Assembly (NCBI GenBank): GCA_040752515.1
Contig: JBFMGQ010000028.1
Coordinates: forward strand, 1 to 42,811
From: Tenuifilum sp040752515
Lineage (GTDB): Bacteria; Bacteroidota; Bacteroidia; Bacteroidales; Tenuifilaceae
Direction of reading: 5' to 3'
Length of the DNA: 42,811 nucleotides
The notes beneath the pieces are model-generated. The model searched no databases, was not told the DNA's origin, and was given only the letters and a program-made list of their open reading frames with translations. Below are positions 26,484-36,100 of this stretch, in pieces. Positions within the stretch are counted from its first letter, which is position 1. The number at the start of each line of letters is the position of its first letter. Position numbers and translations under genes: made by a program.

Positions 26484-28808
26484 TTAGAAAATCTGTTTTT
26501 GAACCGGAACGTTAATGGAACCTGAAGCGGGAACGGTATGCTCAACCCCGTAAACTTTAAGAATAATAGAACTTCCGCTCTCGTTATTAATGGTAATTTG
26601 AGAATTAGTTACCATGATTTTGAGAACATTGTCGCGGAACCAAACCTTAAAGCTGTAGGATTTCCATTTATCGGGAATCAACGGGTTGAAAGTGAGCATA
26701 CTGTTACGTACACGCATACCACCAAATCCCTCAACAATAGAGATCCAGGTACCTGCCATGCTGGTAATGTGAAGCCCTTCCCTAACCTCGCGGTTATAAT
26801 CGTCGAGGTCTAAACGGGCAGTGCGCAGGTAAAGTTCGTAAGCCTTTTCGACGTTGCCAATGCGAGAAGCCAGAACACTATGAACACAAGGGGAAAGCGA
26901 CGATTCGTGAACGGTACGAGCTTCGTAAAACTCGTAATTACGTTTAATGGTATCGGTATCGTAACGATCCTCAAGGAAGTATAGACCCTGAAGGACATCG
27001 GCCTGTTTAATGAAGCATGAACGTAGAATGCGATCCCAACTCCATTTCTGGTTTAGAGGACGCTCTTTGGGGTCGAGATCCTTTACCAGAATTTGCTCCT
27101 TATCCATGTAGCCCTCCTGCTGTAAGAATATACCCAATTTTTCATCAACAGGGAAGAACATGTTATTGCGAATCTCGCGCCACTTAGCCATTTCCTTAGA
27201 TTCATCGAAATTGATGGATTTGACTAATTCTGCATACTTAGCTGGGTCGGATGATTTTACATAACCAGCAACCTCTTCGGCATACTCCATGCACCAGCAT
27301 GCGATAGTGCTGGTGTACCAGTTATTGTTAACGTTGTTTTCGTACTCGTTGGGGCCGGTAACGCCAAGCATAACATATTTACCCTTCTCCTGTGAGAAGT
27401 TAACGCGCTGAGCCCAGAAACGAGCAATGGCAATGAGAACCTCAAGGCCAAAGTTTATCAAATAGTTCTTATCGCCTGTGTAGCGAACATAGTTGTAGAT
27501 AGCAAAAGCGATAGCTCCATTACGGTGAATCTCCTCAAAAGTAATTTCCCACTCGTTGTGGCATTCCTCGCCATTCATGGTAACCATGGGGTAAAGGGCA
27601 GCACCATCGGTAAATCCAAGTTTTTGGGCATTTTCAATAGCCTTGCCAAGCTGCTTGTAGCGGTAAAGCAAAAGCTGACGAGCAACCTTTTGCCCGTGAG
27701 TAACCATGTAGAAAGGCAAGCAGTATGCTTCGGTATCCCAGTAGGTTGAACCACCGTACTTTTCGCCAGTAAAGCCTTTGGGGCCAATATTCAGGCGTTC
27801 GTCTTTACCGGTGTAGGTTTGGCTGAGCTGGAAGATGTTAAAGCGAATGCCCTGCTGGGCGGCAACATCGCCCTCGATAGTTATATCGCTGTGCTGCCAA
27901 ATCTCAGCCCAAGCAGCTCGTTGTTCCTCGAGCATTTTATCGAAACCTTTCGACACAGCTGTATCGATGAGTTTTTCAAGAACCTTAGGGAATGTGCCTT
28001 TCTCATGATTTAAACTCGAAATAACTGCGGCATACTTGTAAAGAGCAATCTCATCGCCAGCCTTAGCGTTAAGGGTAAACCTGTTATCGACATACATAGT
28101 TGAAGTGTTTACCTGAGGCTGAGCATTTTGGTGTTGACCATTAACGTAAACAAAGTTACGCATGGCATGCCCAACATGGAAATCGAGTTTTTTAGTGCGG
28201 CTTACAATGTAACTTAAAGTAGGTGTTCCTTTGATGTCAACCACTTCCCAGAACTTTTCGCCGTAATTTGAATCCTCGTTGTGAACATCGGCATCGAGGT
28301 ATGGGCGAAGTTCAACTGTGGCATCGGCGTTAAGGGGTTTAACCGAATACCGGATAGCACCAAGCTCGGTGTCGACCATACTAAGGAAGCGGGTTGATTT
28401 CACGGCCAACTTGATGCCATTCTGCATCTCGGCAATGAACGAACGTTCAAGGTAGCCCTCCTTCATGTTCAAAACTCGACGGAAATCCTGGATCTTGCAC
28501 TTAGCCAGATCAAGTTCCTCGCCATTCACAATCACGTTAATGCCAATCCAGTTGGTAGAGTTAATAACCTTAGCAAAGTATTCAGGATAACCGTTTTTCC
28601 ACCAGCCCACTCGGGTTTTGTCGGGATAGTAAACGCCACCAATGTAGCTACCCTGGAGTGTGCTACCGGTGAATTTTTCTTCGAAGTTAGCACGCTGTCC
28701 CATTGCACCATTGCCAATACTGAAAATACTTTCCGAAGCGCGTGTATTCTCAGGAACAAAGCCCTCTTCAATGATGCACCACTCGTCGTGTTTAAGATAA
28801 GGGTTCAT
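26484..28808 (-). CDS. GH65 glycoside phosphorylase, probably maltose phosphorylase
   Basis: 774 residues, normal for GH65. The N-terminal beta-sandwich begins HDEWCIIEEGFVPENTRASESIFSIGNG (the family start). The (alpha/alpha)6 barrel carries the signature around NGEECHNEWEITFEEIHRNG with the general-acid Glu, preceded by GEKYGGSTYWDTEAYCLPFY and followed by TGPNEYENNVNNNWYT. It would convert maltose plus phosphate to glucose and beta-glucose-1-phosphate in the cytoplasm (no signal peptide). The pgmB gene 6 bp upstream uses exactly that product. Trehalose or kojibiose phosphorylase activity is a less likely alternative; the two GH13 genes downstream favour maltose. Confidence 0.9.
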   Translation of the reverse strand: MNPYLKHDEWCIIEEGFVPENTRASESIFSIGNGAMGQRANFEEKFTGSTLQGSYIGGVYYPDKTRVGWWKNGYPEYFAKVINSTNWIGINVIVNGEELDLAKCKIQDFRRVLNMKEGYLERSFIAEMQNGIKLAVKSTRFLSMVDTELGAIRYSVKPLNADATVELRPYLDADVHNEDSNYGEKFWEVVDIKGTPTLSYIVSRTKKLDFHVGHAMRNFVYVNGQHQNAQPQVNTSTMYVDNRFTLNAKAGDEIALYKYAAVISSLNHEKGTFPKVLEKLIDTAVSKGFDKMLEEQRAAWAEIWQHSDITIEGDVAAQQGIRFNIFQLSQTYTGKDERLNIGPKGFTGEKYGGSTYWDTEAYCLPFYMVTHGQKVARQLLLYRYKQLGKAIENAQKLGFTDGAALYPMVTMNGEECHNEWEITFEEIHRNGAIAFAIYNYVRYTGDKNYLINFGLEVLIAIARFWAQRVNFSQEKGKYVMLGVTGPNEYENNVNNNWYTSTIACWCMEYAEEVAGYVKSSDPAKYAELVKSINFDESKEMAKWREIRNNMFFPVDEKLGIFLQQEGYMDKEQILVKDLDPKERPLNQKWSWDRILRSCFIKQADVLQGLYFLEDRYDTDTIKRNYEFYEARTVHESSLSPCVHSVLASRIGNVEKAYELYLRTARLDLDDYNREVREGLHITSMAGTWISIVEGFGGMRVRNSMLTFNPLIPDKWKSYSFKVWFRDNVLKIMVTNSQITINNESGSSIILKVYGVEHTVPASGSINVPVQKQIF

Positions 28809-28814
28809 ATCGAT

Positions 28815-29477
28815 TTACTTTTTTAAAAATAGTTCAACTAATTTGTTATATGTAAAGCCTTTAAGATTAGGAACAACCACATTGGCGCGGTTTAGAATTT
28901 GCGGATTACCAATTCCAACAGTGCGCATACCGGCATTAATAGCAGCCTCAATACCAGCTTCAGCGTCCTCAAATACAATACAGAATTCAGGATTAACCCC
29001 AAGCGCATTTGCTGCTGTAAGGAAAATATCGGGGGCGGGTTTGGCTACTGTAACCGAATTGCCGTCGATTATGGCATCAAAATGTTTTTTTAAACCAATA
29101 CGCTCAAGGATCAGGGGCGAGTTTTTACTGGCCGAACCCAGCGAAAGTTTTACCCCGTTAGCCCTAAGGTCCTCAAGCAATTCCTTTGCTCCCGGAAGAA
29201 TTTCATCGGGTGTCATCCTTTGGATATACTCCACATACCAAGCGTTTTTCTTGGCTGCCATTCGCTCCATTTCCTCTTGGGGGAAGGATAAACCGCCCAC
29301 CTCAAGGAGTATTTCCAGCGAGCGCATGCGGCTAACGCCTTTCAAGCGCTCGTTGTGCTGCTCCGTAAACTCAAAGCCCAACTCATTTGCAAGGCGTTTC
29401 CAGGCCAAGTAGTGATACTTTGCGGTATCGACCACTACCCCATCCAAATCGAAAATACAAGCTTTAATGTTTTTCAT
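28815..29477 (-). CDS. pgmB: Beta-phosphoglucomutase
   Basis: HAD-superfamily mutase that turns beta-glucose-1-phosphate into glucose-6-phosphate. 220 residues. The HAD nucleophile and acid/base pair are D10 and D12 in FDLDGVVVDT. A cap domain follows (EFTEQHNERLKGVSRMRSLEIL is the beta-PGM substrate-cap motif), then SLGSASKN, KPAPDIFLTAA and VFEDAEAGIEAAINAGM. It lies 4 bp after the transporter gene and 6 bp before the GH65 gene, a tight operon that fits the pathway. Confidence 0.95.
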   Translation of the reverse strand: MKNIKACIFDLDGVVVDTAKYHYLAWKRLANELGFEFTEQHNERLKGVSRMRSLEILLEVGGLSFPQEEMERMAAKKNAWYVEYIQRMTPDEILPGAKELLEDLRANGVKLSLGSASKNSPLILERIGLKKHFDAIIDGNSVTVAKPAPDIFLTAANALGVNPEFCIVFEDAEAGIEAAINAGMRTVGIGNPQILNRANVVVPNLKGFTYNKLVELFLKK

Positions 29478-29481
29478 TGGG

Positions 29482-30810
29482 TTAAGCCTTTTTCTCTTTT
29501 ACAAAAAGAATAGCACTTGCCGATGCCAAAAGCATTGAGATCCCGGCAAGAACAATCATGTAAATAGCCTTTTCATTGAAAACGAATTTAAGGATAGTTC
29601 CAAGTAGCAAACCGCTAACAATTTGAGGAACTACCACAGTGATATTGAAAATACCCATATATACCCCCATTCTATCGGCAGGTAACGAGCGAGCCAAGAT
29701 AGCGTAGGGCATGGCAAGTATAGCAGCCCATGCAATACCAACACCAATCATTGAAAAAATAAGTGCATACTGTCCGGTGAAGATATACATAGATAAGTAG
29801 CCCAATGCGCCTAAAAGAAGCGAAATGGAGTAAGTTTTTACTCTACCCAAGCGATTAGCTATCTTGTCGAGGAAAATGGCAAAAATGGCTGCAAAAACGC
29901 TATATAAACCAAATAAAACACCAACCCAGTTAGCTGCTTCGTTGTATTCAGGTGAGGAAGAATCGCCAATAGCCGTACCCCAGATATGCTGGGCAACGGC
30001 TGGTGTTGTATAAACCCACATGGCAAACAATGCAAACCACGAGAAGAACTGAACAATAGCCAGTTTTCCCATTATGCCGGGCATTGATGTTAGTGTTTGC
30101 CAAAAACTCTTCTTTTCGGTTTCTACAACAGTATCATCGGATTGGTTGTACTGCTTAAACTCTTCGGGGCTATACTCTTTAGTGGTAAATACAGTCCACA
30201 GTACCGATATCAGCAATATAGAACCGCCAATATAAAACGACCAAATTACTGAGGGTGGTACATGTCCTTCGGGAGCAGTATTTCCAACACCTAGAACGTT
30301 AGTAAGAACAAATGGCAAGAAAGAACCAATTACGGCTCCCAAGTTGATGAGCAGGGTTTGAACCGAATAGCCTGTATTGGTCTGCTCGTCGGGTGTCATG
30401 TCGGCCACCAAAGAACGGAACGGTTGGAATGTTACGTTGAACGAGGCATCCATCAACGCTAACATCATTGCTCCAAAAACAACCGGGGGTAAAATGGCAA
30501 TTGCTATCTGGGAATTGGGCATGAAGAACATTCCGATTGAGGCAGCAATGGCTCCACCAAAAATAAATGGTTTACGGCGCCCCATGCGGGTCCATGTTCT
30601 ATCGCTGGCCGCCCCTACCCATGGTTGAATTATAAGGCCCATGATAGGCGCAACTAGCCAGAAAAACGAAAGGTGGTGCAGGTCGGCACCATAGTTTGAT
30701 AGTATTCGCGAAACATTGGCATTTTGCAGGGCAAAACCTGCCTGAACCCCTAAAAAGCCAAAGCTTAGGTTCCATATCTGCCAAAAGCTGAGTTTAGGTT
30801 TCTTTGCCAT
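29482..30810 (-). CDS. MFS sugar transporter (SLC45-like maltose permease)
   Basis: 442 residues from the ATG at 30810 (MAKKPKLSFWQIWNLSFGFLGVQAGF); a TTG at 30840 is rejected. About 12 transmembrane helices are visible with a central cytoplasmic loop (around YSPEEFKQYNQSDD). The signature GAASDRTWTRMGRRKPFIFGG between helices 2 and 3 is the MFS loop, and the N-terminus resembles the SLC45/sucrose-maltose symporter group widespread in Bacteroidota. As first gene before pgmB and GH65 it most likely imports maltose with protons. The exact sugar is inferred from neighbours. Confidence 0.9.
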   Translation of the reverse strand: MAKKPKLSFWQIWNLSFGFLGVQAGFALQNANVSRILSNYGADLHHLSFFWLVAPIMGLIIQPWVGAASDRTWTRMGRRKPFIFGGAIAASIGMFFMPNSQIAIAILPPVVFGAMMLALMDASFNVTFQPFRSLVADMTPDEQTNTGYSVQTLLINLGAVIGSFLPFVLTNVLGVGNTAPEGHVPPSVIWSFYIGGSILLISVLWTVFTTKEYSPEEFKQYNQSDDTVVETEKKSFWQTLTSMPGIMGKLAIVQFFSWFALFAMWVYTTPAVAQHIWGTAIGDSSSPEYNEAANWVGVLFGLYSVFAAIFAIFLDKIANRLGRVKTYSISLLLGALGYLSMYIFTGQYALIFSMIGVGIAWAAILAMPYAILARSLPADRMGVYMGIFNITVVVPQIVSGLLLGTILKFVFNEKAIYMIVLAGISMLLASASAILFVKEKKA

Positions 30811-30837
30811 AAAGCTGTTTTTAGTTTTCAAGGTGTC

Positions 30838-30903
30838 CAAAATTAAAGTAAAAAAATCTTAAAAAAAACATAACATAAAGTTAAAACCCTTATGAAATAA
30901 GGG
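30838..30903 (-). promoter_or_regulatory. Candidate promoter and operator of the maltose operon
   Basis: The minus strand has TAATTTTG (30845-30838), a full -7 match, 28 bp before the transporter ATG. No TTTG is at -33, which fits a promoter needing an activator. About 42 bp further upstream is a perfect inverted repeat, CCCTTAT / ATAAGGG with 3 nt between (30887-30903), a possible regulator site. Confidence 0.4.
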
Positions 30904-31080
30904 ATTCAGGATATGAAAGTGGCATTTCAATCGTTTACGATAAACCAAAATGGGTTTTCAAAAATTTTGTGTACAACAAGAATAAAACCTCAGGAAAAGC
31001 CCATAAAATCTACCGTAAACGTTTGCGGAAGAATTAGCGATGGGTGTACGTTGATAGAGAGTTTAAATGGAACTAATAAC

Positions 31081-31144
31081 GCACGGGTCACAAGACCCGC
31101 GCGAAGAAGTTTTACAAGGAACGCACGCGTCAAAAGACGCGCGC
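31081..31144 (+). repeat. Two REP-like palindromes near prfC
   Basis: Copy 1 has GCACGGGTC (31081-31089), loop ACAA, GACCCGCGC (31094-31102). Copy 2 has GCACGCGTC (31123-31131), loop AAAA, GACGCGCGC (31136-31144). Both have the same A-C mismatch at stem position 3 and the same flanks (AAC before, GAAG/AAAG after). They belong to the same family as the palindromes around the transposase at 39.7-40.6 kb. Copy 1 shows compensated changes in both arms, which keep the stem. Confidence 0.8.
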
Positions 31145-31175
31145 AAAGAAGGAGTACCTTCATCCCTTATATAAT

Positions 31176-31203
31176 GAGATTCCTCAACTAGCTCGGAATG
31201 ACA
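31176..31203. repeat. Dispersed ATTCC/GGAAT palindromic element
   Basis: A GAGATTCCTC...CTCGGAATGACA element. Its complement, translated, gives the CHSELVEES-like string often seen as a spurious ORF in many bacterial genomes. It forms an imperfect hairpin with ATTCC / GGAAT ends. Only one copy occurs in this window. Confidence 0.55.
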
Positions 31204-31280
31204 ATGGGGTTTTAAATGTTTAGCCCTTACGGGGCTATTCGCGGTAAACCTGAGAAAACTTCCTCGACATAGTATAGCCG

Positions 31281-31330
31281 GGTACACAGTGTCACACAGA
31301 GTAACACAGGGTATCACAGCCTTGTACAGT
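31281..31330. repeat. Degenerate 10-bp tandem repeat
   Basis: Five units in register: GGTACACAGT, GTCACACAGA, GTAACACAGG, GTATCACAGC, CTTGTACAGT, consensus about GTnnCACAGn. The rest of the 584-bp gene-free gap (30811-31394) holds the maltose promoter region, two REP-like palindromes, a TAGCCC/GGGCTA hairpin at 31221-31237, and nothing recognisable in 31331-31394. Confidence 0.7.
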
Positions 31331-31394
31331 GTTAAATCCTTTGAATTCACAATCAAACATCAACAAACAACCATCAATCTATCCATTATCCATA

Positions 31395-32975
31395 CTAAAA
31401 CTCCGATGTAAAATGGAATTTGATATCGGGAAACTTTTCGATGGCCATTTGCAGGGAGTAAGGTGAATCGGCCAGGAATACCTCGCGACCATGCTTATCG
31501 AGGGCAAGATTGTTGTACTTACGAATACGGAAATCATCGAGTTGAGACTTATTGGAACTCTCGATCCAGCAAGCCTTGTATAAATTTATTGGCTCATAGC
31601 GGCACTTGGCCCCGTACTCATGCTCCAAGCGGAACTGAATAACATCGAACTGAAGGGCACCAACAGTACCAATGATTTTACGCCCATTGGATTTTTGGGT
31701 AAATAGTTGCGCAACCCCCTCGTCGGTTAGCTGCTCAACACCCTTCGCCAATTGCTTGTACTTTAGGGGGTCGGCATTCTCAATATACCGGAACAACTCG
31801 GGAGCAAAGTTGGGTATTCCCTTAAAGTTCATGACTTCGCCCTCGGTCAGGGTATCCCCTATTTTAAAGTTACCCGAATCGGGTAAACCGATAATATCGC
31901 CAGGGAAAGCAAACTCAACTATCGACTTTTTATCGGCAAGAAAGGCATTTGGGCTAGAAAAACGGAACGATTTACCCAATCGAACGTGATAGTAAGGGAC
32001 ATTCCGTTCAAATCGGCCTGAACAAATTTTAAGGAATGCTATTCGATTGCGATGATTAGGATCCATGTTGGCAAAAATCTTAAACACAAATCCACTGAAC
32101 TTTTGCTCAAAGGGCGAAACAGTTCGGGTATCGGTGATAGTAGACCCAGGATGTGGGGCAATTTGTACAAAGCAATCGAGTAGCTCTTTTACACCAAAAT
32201 TGTTTAAGGCACTACCAAAAAATACGGGTGCCACCTCGCCACTCAAATATGTGCCATGGTCGAACTGCGGGTAAACCTCGTTTACAATCTCTATTTCCTC
32301 CAAAAACTTTTTGGTGAAAGGTTTGATGTAACCATCGAGCTCAGGAGAGTTCAGATCGGTTATCTCAACAATATCCTCAGCTACGGTTTGCTTACTTTCA
32401 CCGGAGAAAAGAAAAAGCCTTTGCTCAAATAGGTTGTAAACACCTTTAAAGGATGGGCCTTGGCTAATAGGCCAACTAAGAGGTCGCACCTTTATTTGGA
32501 GTTCCTTCTCAATCTCATCGAGTAAATCGAAGGGGTCGTTACCGGGCCTATCGAGCTTATTTATGAAGATGATAACCGGGGTTTTGCGCATACGGCATAC
32601 CTCCATGAGCTTGCGGGTTTGACTCTCGACACCCTTGGCGTGGTCAATAACAATGATTACGCTATCAACAGCGGTTAGCGTGCGGTAAGTATCCTCGGCA
32701 AAATCCTGGTGACCGGGTGTATCAAGAATATTAATCTTATAGCCGTTATACTCAAACTCCATTACCGATGTGGAAACCGAAATACCACGTTGGCGCTCAA
32801 TCTCCATGAAGTCGGATGTGGCAGTCTTTTTTATCTTATTACTTTTAACCGCACCCGCCACGTGAATGGCGCCCCCAAATAGTAATAGCTTTTCGGTAAG
32901 AGTGGTTTTACCGGCATCGGGGTGGCTAACAATGGCAAAAGTGCGGCGGCGTTTAACTTCGTCCTCAAAATTCAT
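31395..32975 (-). CDS. prfC: Peptide chain release factor 3
   Basis: Translational GTPase that recycles RF1/RF2 after peptide release. 526 residues from the ATG at 32975 (MNFEDEVKRRRTFAIVSHPDAGKTTL); the TTG 9 bp upstream is less likely. G-motifs: G1 SHPDAGKTTL, G2 around RQRGISVSTSVMEF, G3 DTPGHQDF, G4 INKLDR. The length and the C-terminal part (QFRLEHEYGAKCRYEP) are those of RF3, not EF-G. It is a single gene with a candidate promoter just upstream and a repeat-rich region downstream. Confidence 0.96.
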   Translation of the reverse strand: MNFEDEVKRRRTFAIVSHPDAGKTTLTEKLLLFGGAIHVAGAVKSNKIKKTATSDFMEIERQRGISVSTSVMEFEYNGYKINILDTPGHQDFAEDTYRTLTAVDSVIIVIDHAKGVESQTRKLMEVCRMRKTPVIIFINKLDRPGNDPFDLLDEIEKELQIKVRPLSWPISQGPSFKGVYNLFEQRLFLFSGESKQTVAEDIVEITDLNSPELDGYIKPFTKKFLEEIEIVNEVYPQFDHGTYLSGEVAPVFFGSALNNFGVKELLDCFVQIAPHPGSTITDTRTVSPFEQKFSGFVFKIFANMDPNHRNRIAFLKICSGRFERNVPYYHVRLGKSFRFSSPNAFLADKKSIVEFAFPGDIIGLPDSGNFKIGDTLTEGEVMNFKGIPNFAPELFRYIENADPLKYKQLAKGVEQLTDEGVAQLFTQKSNGRKIIGTVGALQFDVIQFRLEHEYGAKCRYEPINLYKACWIESSNKSQLDDFRIRKYNNLALDKHGREVFLADSPYSLQMAIEKFPDIKFHFTSEF

Positions 32976-32995
32976 GCTTCTCAAATTAACTGCTG

Positions 32996-33003
32996 CAAAA
33001 TTA
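32996..33003 (-). promoter_or_regulatory. Candidate -7 box for prfC
   Basis: The minus strand reads TAATTTTG, a full match 20 bp before the prfC ATG. A TTTTC at the -33 position is only a partial match. Confidence 0.45.
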
Positions 33004-33054
33004 GCAATTAAAAAGGGTTTTAAGAAAATCCATAAATAACTAAAATCGCTGGCA

Positions 33055-33086
33055 TTTGACTTTATTAGAAATTTTGGGTAAATTTA
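33055..33086 (+). promoter_or_regulatory. Candidate promoter of the six-PAS hybrid kinase
   Basis: TTTG (33055-33058), 20 bp, TAAATTTA (33079-33086), one base off TAnnTTTG. The start near 33093 would give a leader of about 23 nt before the ATG at 33116. The longer TTG start at 33056 would overlap this promoter. Confidence 0.5.
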
Positions 33087-33115
33087 GGGCTATTGCATTT
33101 AAATATCTTTTATTT

Positions 33116-36100
33116 ATGGAAAACCCTTTTTACATAGGCTTACTCGAGAATGCTGCAATACTAATAGCTGTTGCAGTACTTTACGATTTTATATGGCTAA
33201 AGGCCGATAAAAGCCGTAAACTACCCTTGCAGGCACTGCTTGGCATACTCGTAGGCGGAATTGGTATAATACTGATGAAAAGCCCATGGACTTTAGTTGA
33301 TGGCATTGTGTTCGATACCCGCTCTATTCTGCTAACCATTTCGGGTTTATTTTTTGGGGGTATAACTACGGTTATCGCTATGGCGATAATGATTTTTTAT
33401 AGATTCAATTTGGGCGGAGCTGGTGCATTAATGGGAGTTGCAGTAATAGTTACATCGGCGCTAATTGGGCTGGTGTGGCGTAAACTTCATCCCGAAATTA
33501 TTAAAGAAAAAAGAATTGGCGAGGTTTACCTTGTAAGTTTTATTGTTCATCTGGTGATGCTGGCATGCACCATTTTACTGCCAAAAGAAATCCGAACAGA
33601 TACCCTGAACGTTATTTGGTGGCCGGTATTATTAATTTACCCAATAGCCACAACATTGATTGCCAAGTTGCTATTTAACCGCGAAGAGAACTGGATTAAC
33701 AAAGAAAAACTTTCCGAGAGCGAAGAAAAATACCGGTTGCTTTTTGAGAACAACCCTAACCCCATGTGGATTTACGATTTGGAAACCTTAAAGTTCTTGG
33801 AGGTAAATAGGGCGGCCATTGAACATTACGGCTATACCCGTGAGGAATTTCTTACCATGAACCTTAAAGATATAAGACCCGACGAAGATGTTCCAAAATT
33901 ACTAGAAAATATTGAAATCCACGGTGATATATATCAAAACTCTGGAAACTGGAGGCACTTGAAAAAGAATGGCGATATTATTTATGTTCAAATTGCCTCG
34001 CATGAAACCAAGTTTAACGGACGATCAGCCAGGCATGTAATTGTAAACAATGTAACTGACTTGATAGAATCCCATCAAGTTATAAGTCAAAAGGAAAAAG
34101 AGTTTAGGGAAATCTTTAATTCGGTTTTCGATTCCATACAAATTAACGATATTGAAACCGGTAAAATTATCGATTGCAATGATATTACCACAAAAATGTA
34201 TGGTTACACCAAAGATGAAATACTTAATGGAAATATTGGAAATTTAAGTGCCAATATACCACCGTATGACGAAGAGTATGCTCAAAAGTATATTAAAAAA
34301 ACGATTGAAGGGAAACCACAGGATTTTGAATGGCTTGCCCGAAGGAAAAACGGCGAGACCTTTTGGGTTAATGTTCGCTTGAAGCTGGTTGATATAGGTG
34401 GTAAAAAAAGAATTATGGCAATTGTGAGAGATATTTCCGATAAAAAAAAGGCCGAACAAACATTAATTGAAAGCGAGCAAAGGTTTTTAAGGGTAATGCA
34501 CTTTTCAAAGGATGCAATTGGCATACTTGATGAGAATTTTAAGTTTATTGAATGCAACGATGTGGCAGCACGATTACATGGATACAGTTCCCGAAACGAA
34601 TTACTTAAATTGAAACCTCATCCCTCCGACCTAAGCCCATTGAAACAGCCCAGCGGTGAATACTCTATAGATATAGCAAATCGAATGATTCAAGTTGCCT
34701 TAGAACAGGGTTCAAACAAGTTTGAGTGGTTGCATAAAAAGAAAAGTGGTGAGAATTTTTGGGCTGATGTGTCGCTAACTCCTATTATTTTTAATGGTAA
34801 AAGAATGGTTTACGCTGTTTGGAGAGATATTTCAGTACAAAAAATCAGACAAGAACGCATTGATAGACTTATAAAAATTTTAGACGAGAGCATAAACGAA
34901 GTTTATATTTTCCGGTGCGATAACTATAGATTCATCGAATTTAACAAAACAGCGCTAAAAAATATAGGCTATTCACCTGATGAAATGTTAAAATTAACAC
35001 CCTTTAATTTAAAACCTTACCTTGTAAAAGAAAAATTTGAAGATTTGCTAAAACCACTTCATGACGGCTCATCAAACAAAGTGTTTTTTGAAACAATTCA
35101 TCGCAGGAAAGATGGAACAGAGTATCCTGTTGAGGTTTATATAGATAAAATGAAGGTATATGATATAGATGTATATGTTGCAATTATTTTGGATATAAGC
35201 CAAAGAAAAAAATATTTGTTAGAGTTAGAAAAACGAGAGCATGAATTCACTGAGATATTTAACTCAACCCAGGAGGCAATTCTGATTTACGATTTCAAAT
35301 CCCAAACCATAACCGATTGCAACCTTGCCACCCAAAACCTATATGGATATTGTCGCGAGGAACTACTGGGTAAGCCATTTGGTTACTTGAGTTCATTTTA
35401 TCCCCCATACACAACTGAGGAAGCCGAGAAGATTGTAAAAAAGGTGATTGCCGAAGGCCCTCAAACCTATTTGTGGCAAGGAAAAAAGAAAAACGGAGAA
35501 CTATTTTGGATTGAAATTTCGTTAAAAACCGCAACCATTGCAGGCGAAAAGCGCTTTATTGCTGTTGTCCGCGATGTTACGGAACGTAAAGCATACCAAG
35601 AGAAGATAAATCAACGCGAACGCGAGTTTCGTGAAATCTTTAATTCAACCAGCGAGGCAATTATTATTTACAATCCCCATGATAATAGTATTGCCGATTG
35701 TAACGATATGGCTATTAAAATGTATGGCTACCCAAGTAAAGATGAGTTCCTTAAATGCGATGCCAGCACTTTAAGCGCTAATGTTGAACCCTACAAGAAC
35801 GAAAGAATTGGTATCTATTCTAAAATGGCAGCCGAAGAAGGCCCCCAGCGATTCGATTGGCTAGCCAAACGAAAGAATGGTATGCATTTTTGGATTGAGG
35901 TTACCCTTAGGCGTACCACAATTGGGGGAGCCGAACGCGATCTTGCCGTTATTCGCGACATTACCCAACGCAAAAAGTTTGAAGACGATTTGGTAAAAGC
36001 TAAGGAAAAAGCTGAAGAAAGCGACCGGTTAAAATCAGCTTTCCTTGCCAACCTCTCCCACGAGATACGCACCCCCATGAACGCTATAATGGGCTTTGCC

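Noticed and set aside
28843..29412. 189-codon plus-strand frame inside pgmB
   Set aside because: It is the antisense shadow of a clear HAD-family gene.
30913..31191. 92-codon open frame on the plus strand
   Set aside because: Its C-terminal half is translated palindrome (ARVTRPARRSFTRNARVKRRAQRR), with no start signal and no family resemblance.
31063..31356. 97-codon open frame on the minus strand with CHSELVEES
   Set aside because: It is the translation of three repeat families in a row, a well-known type of false ORF.
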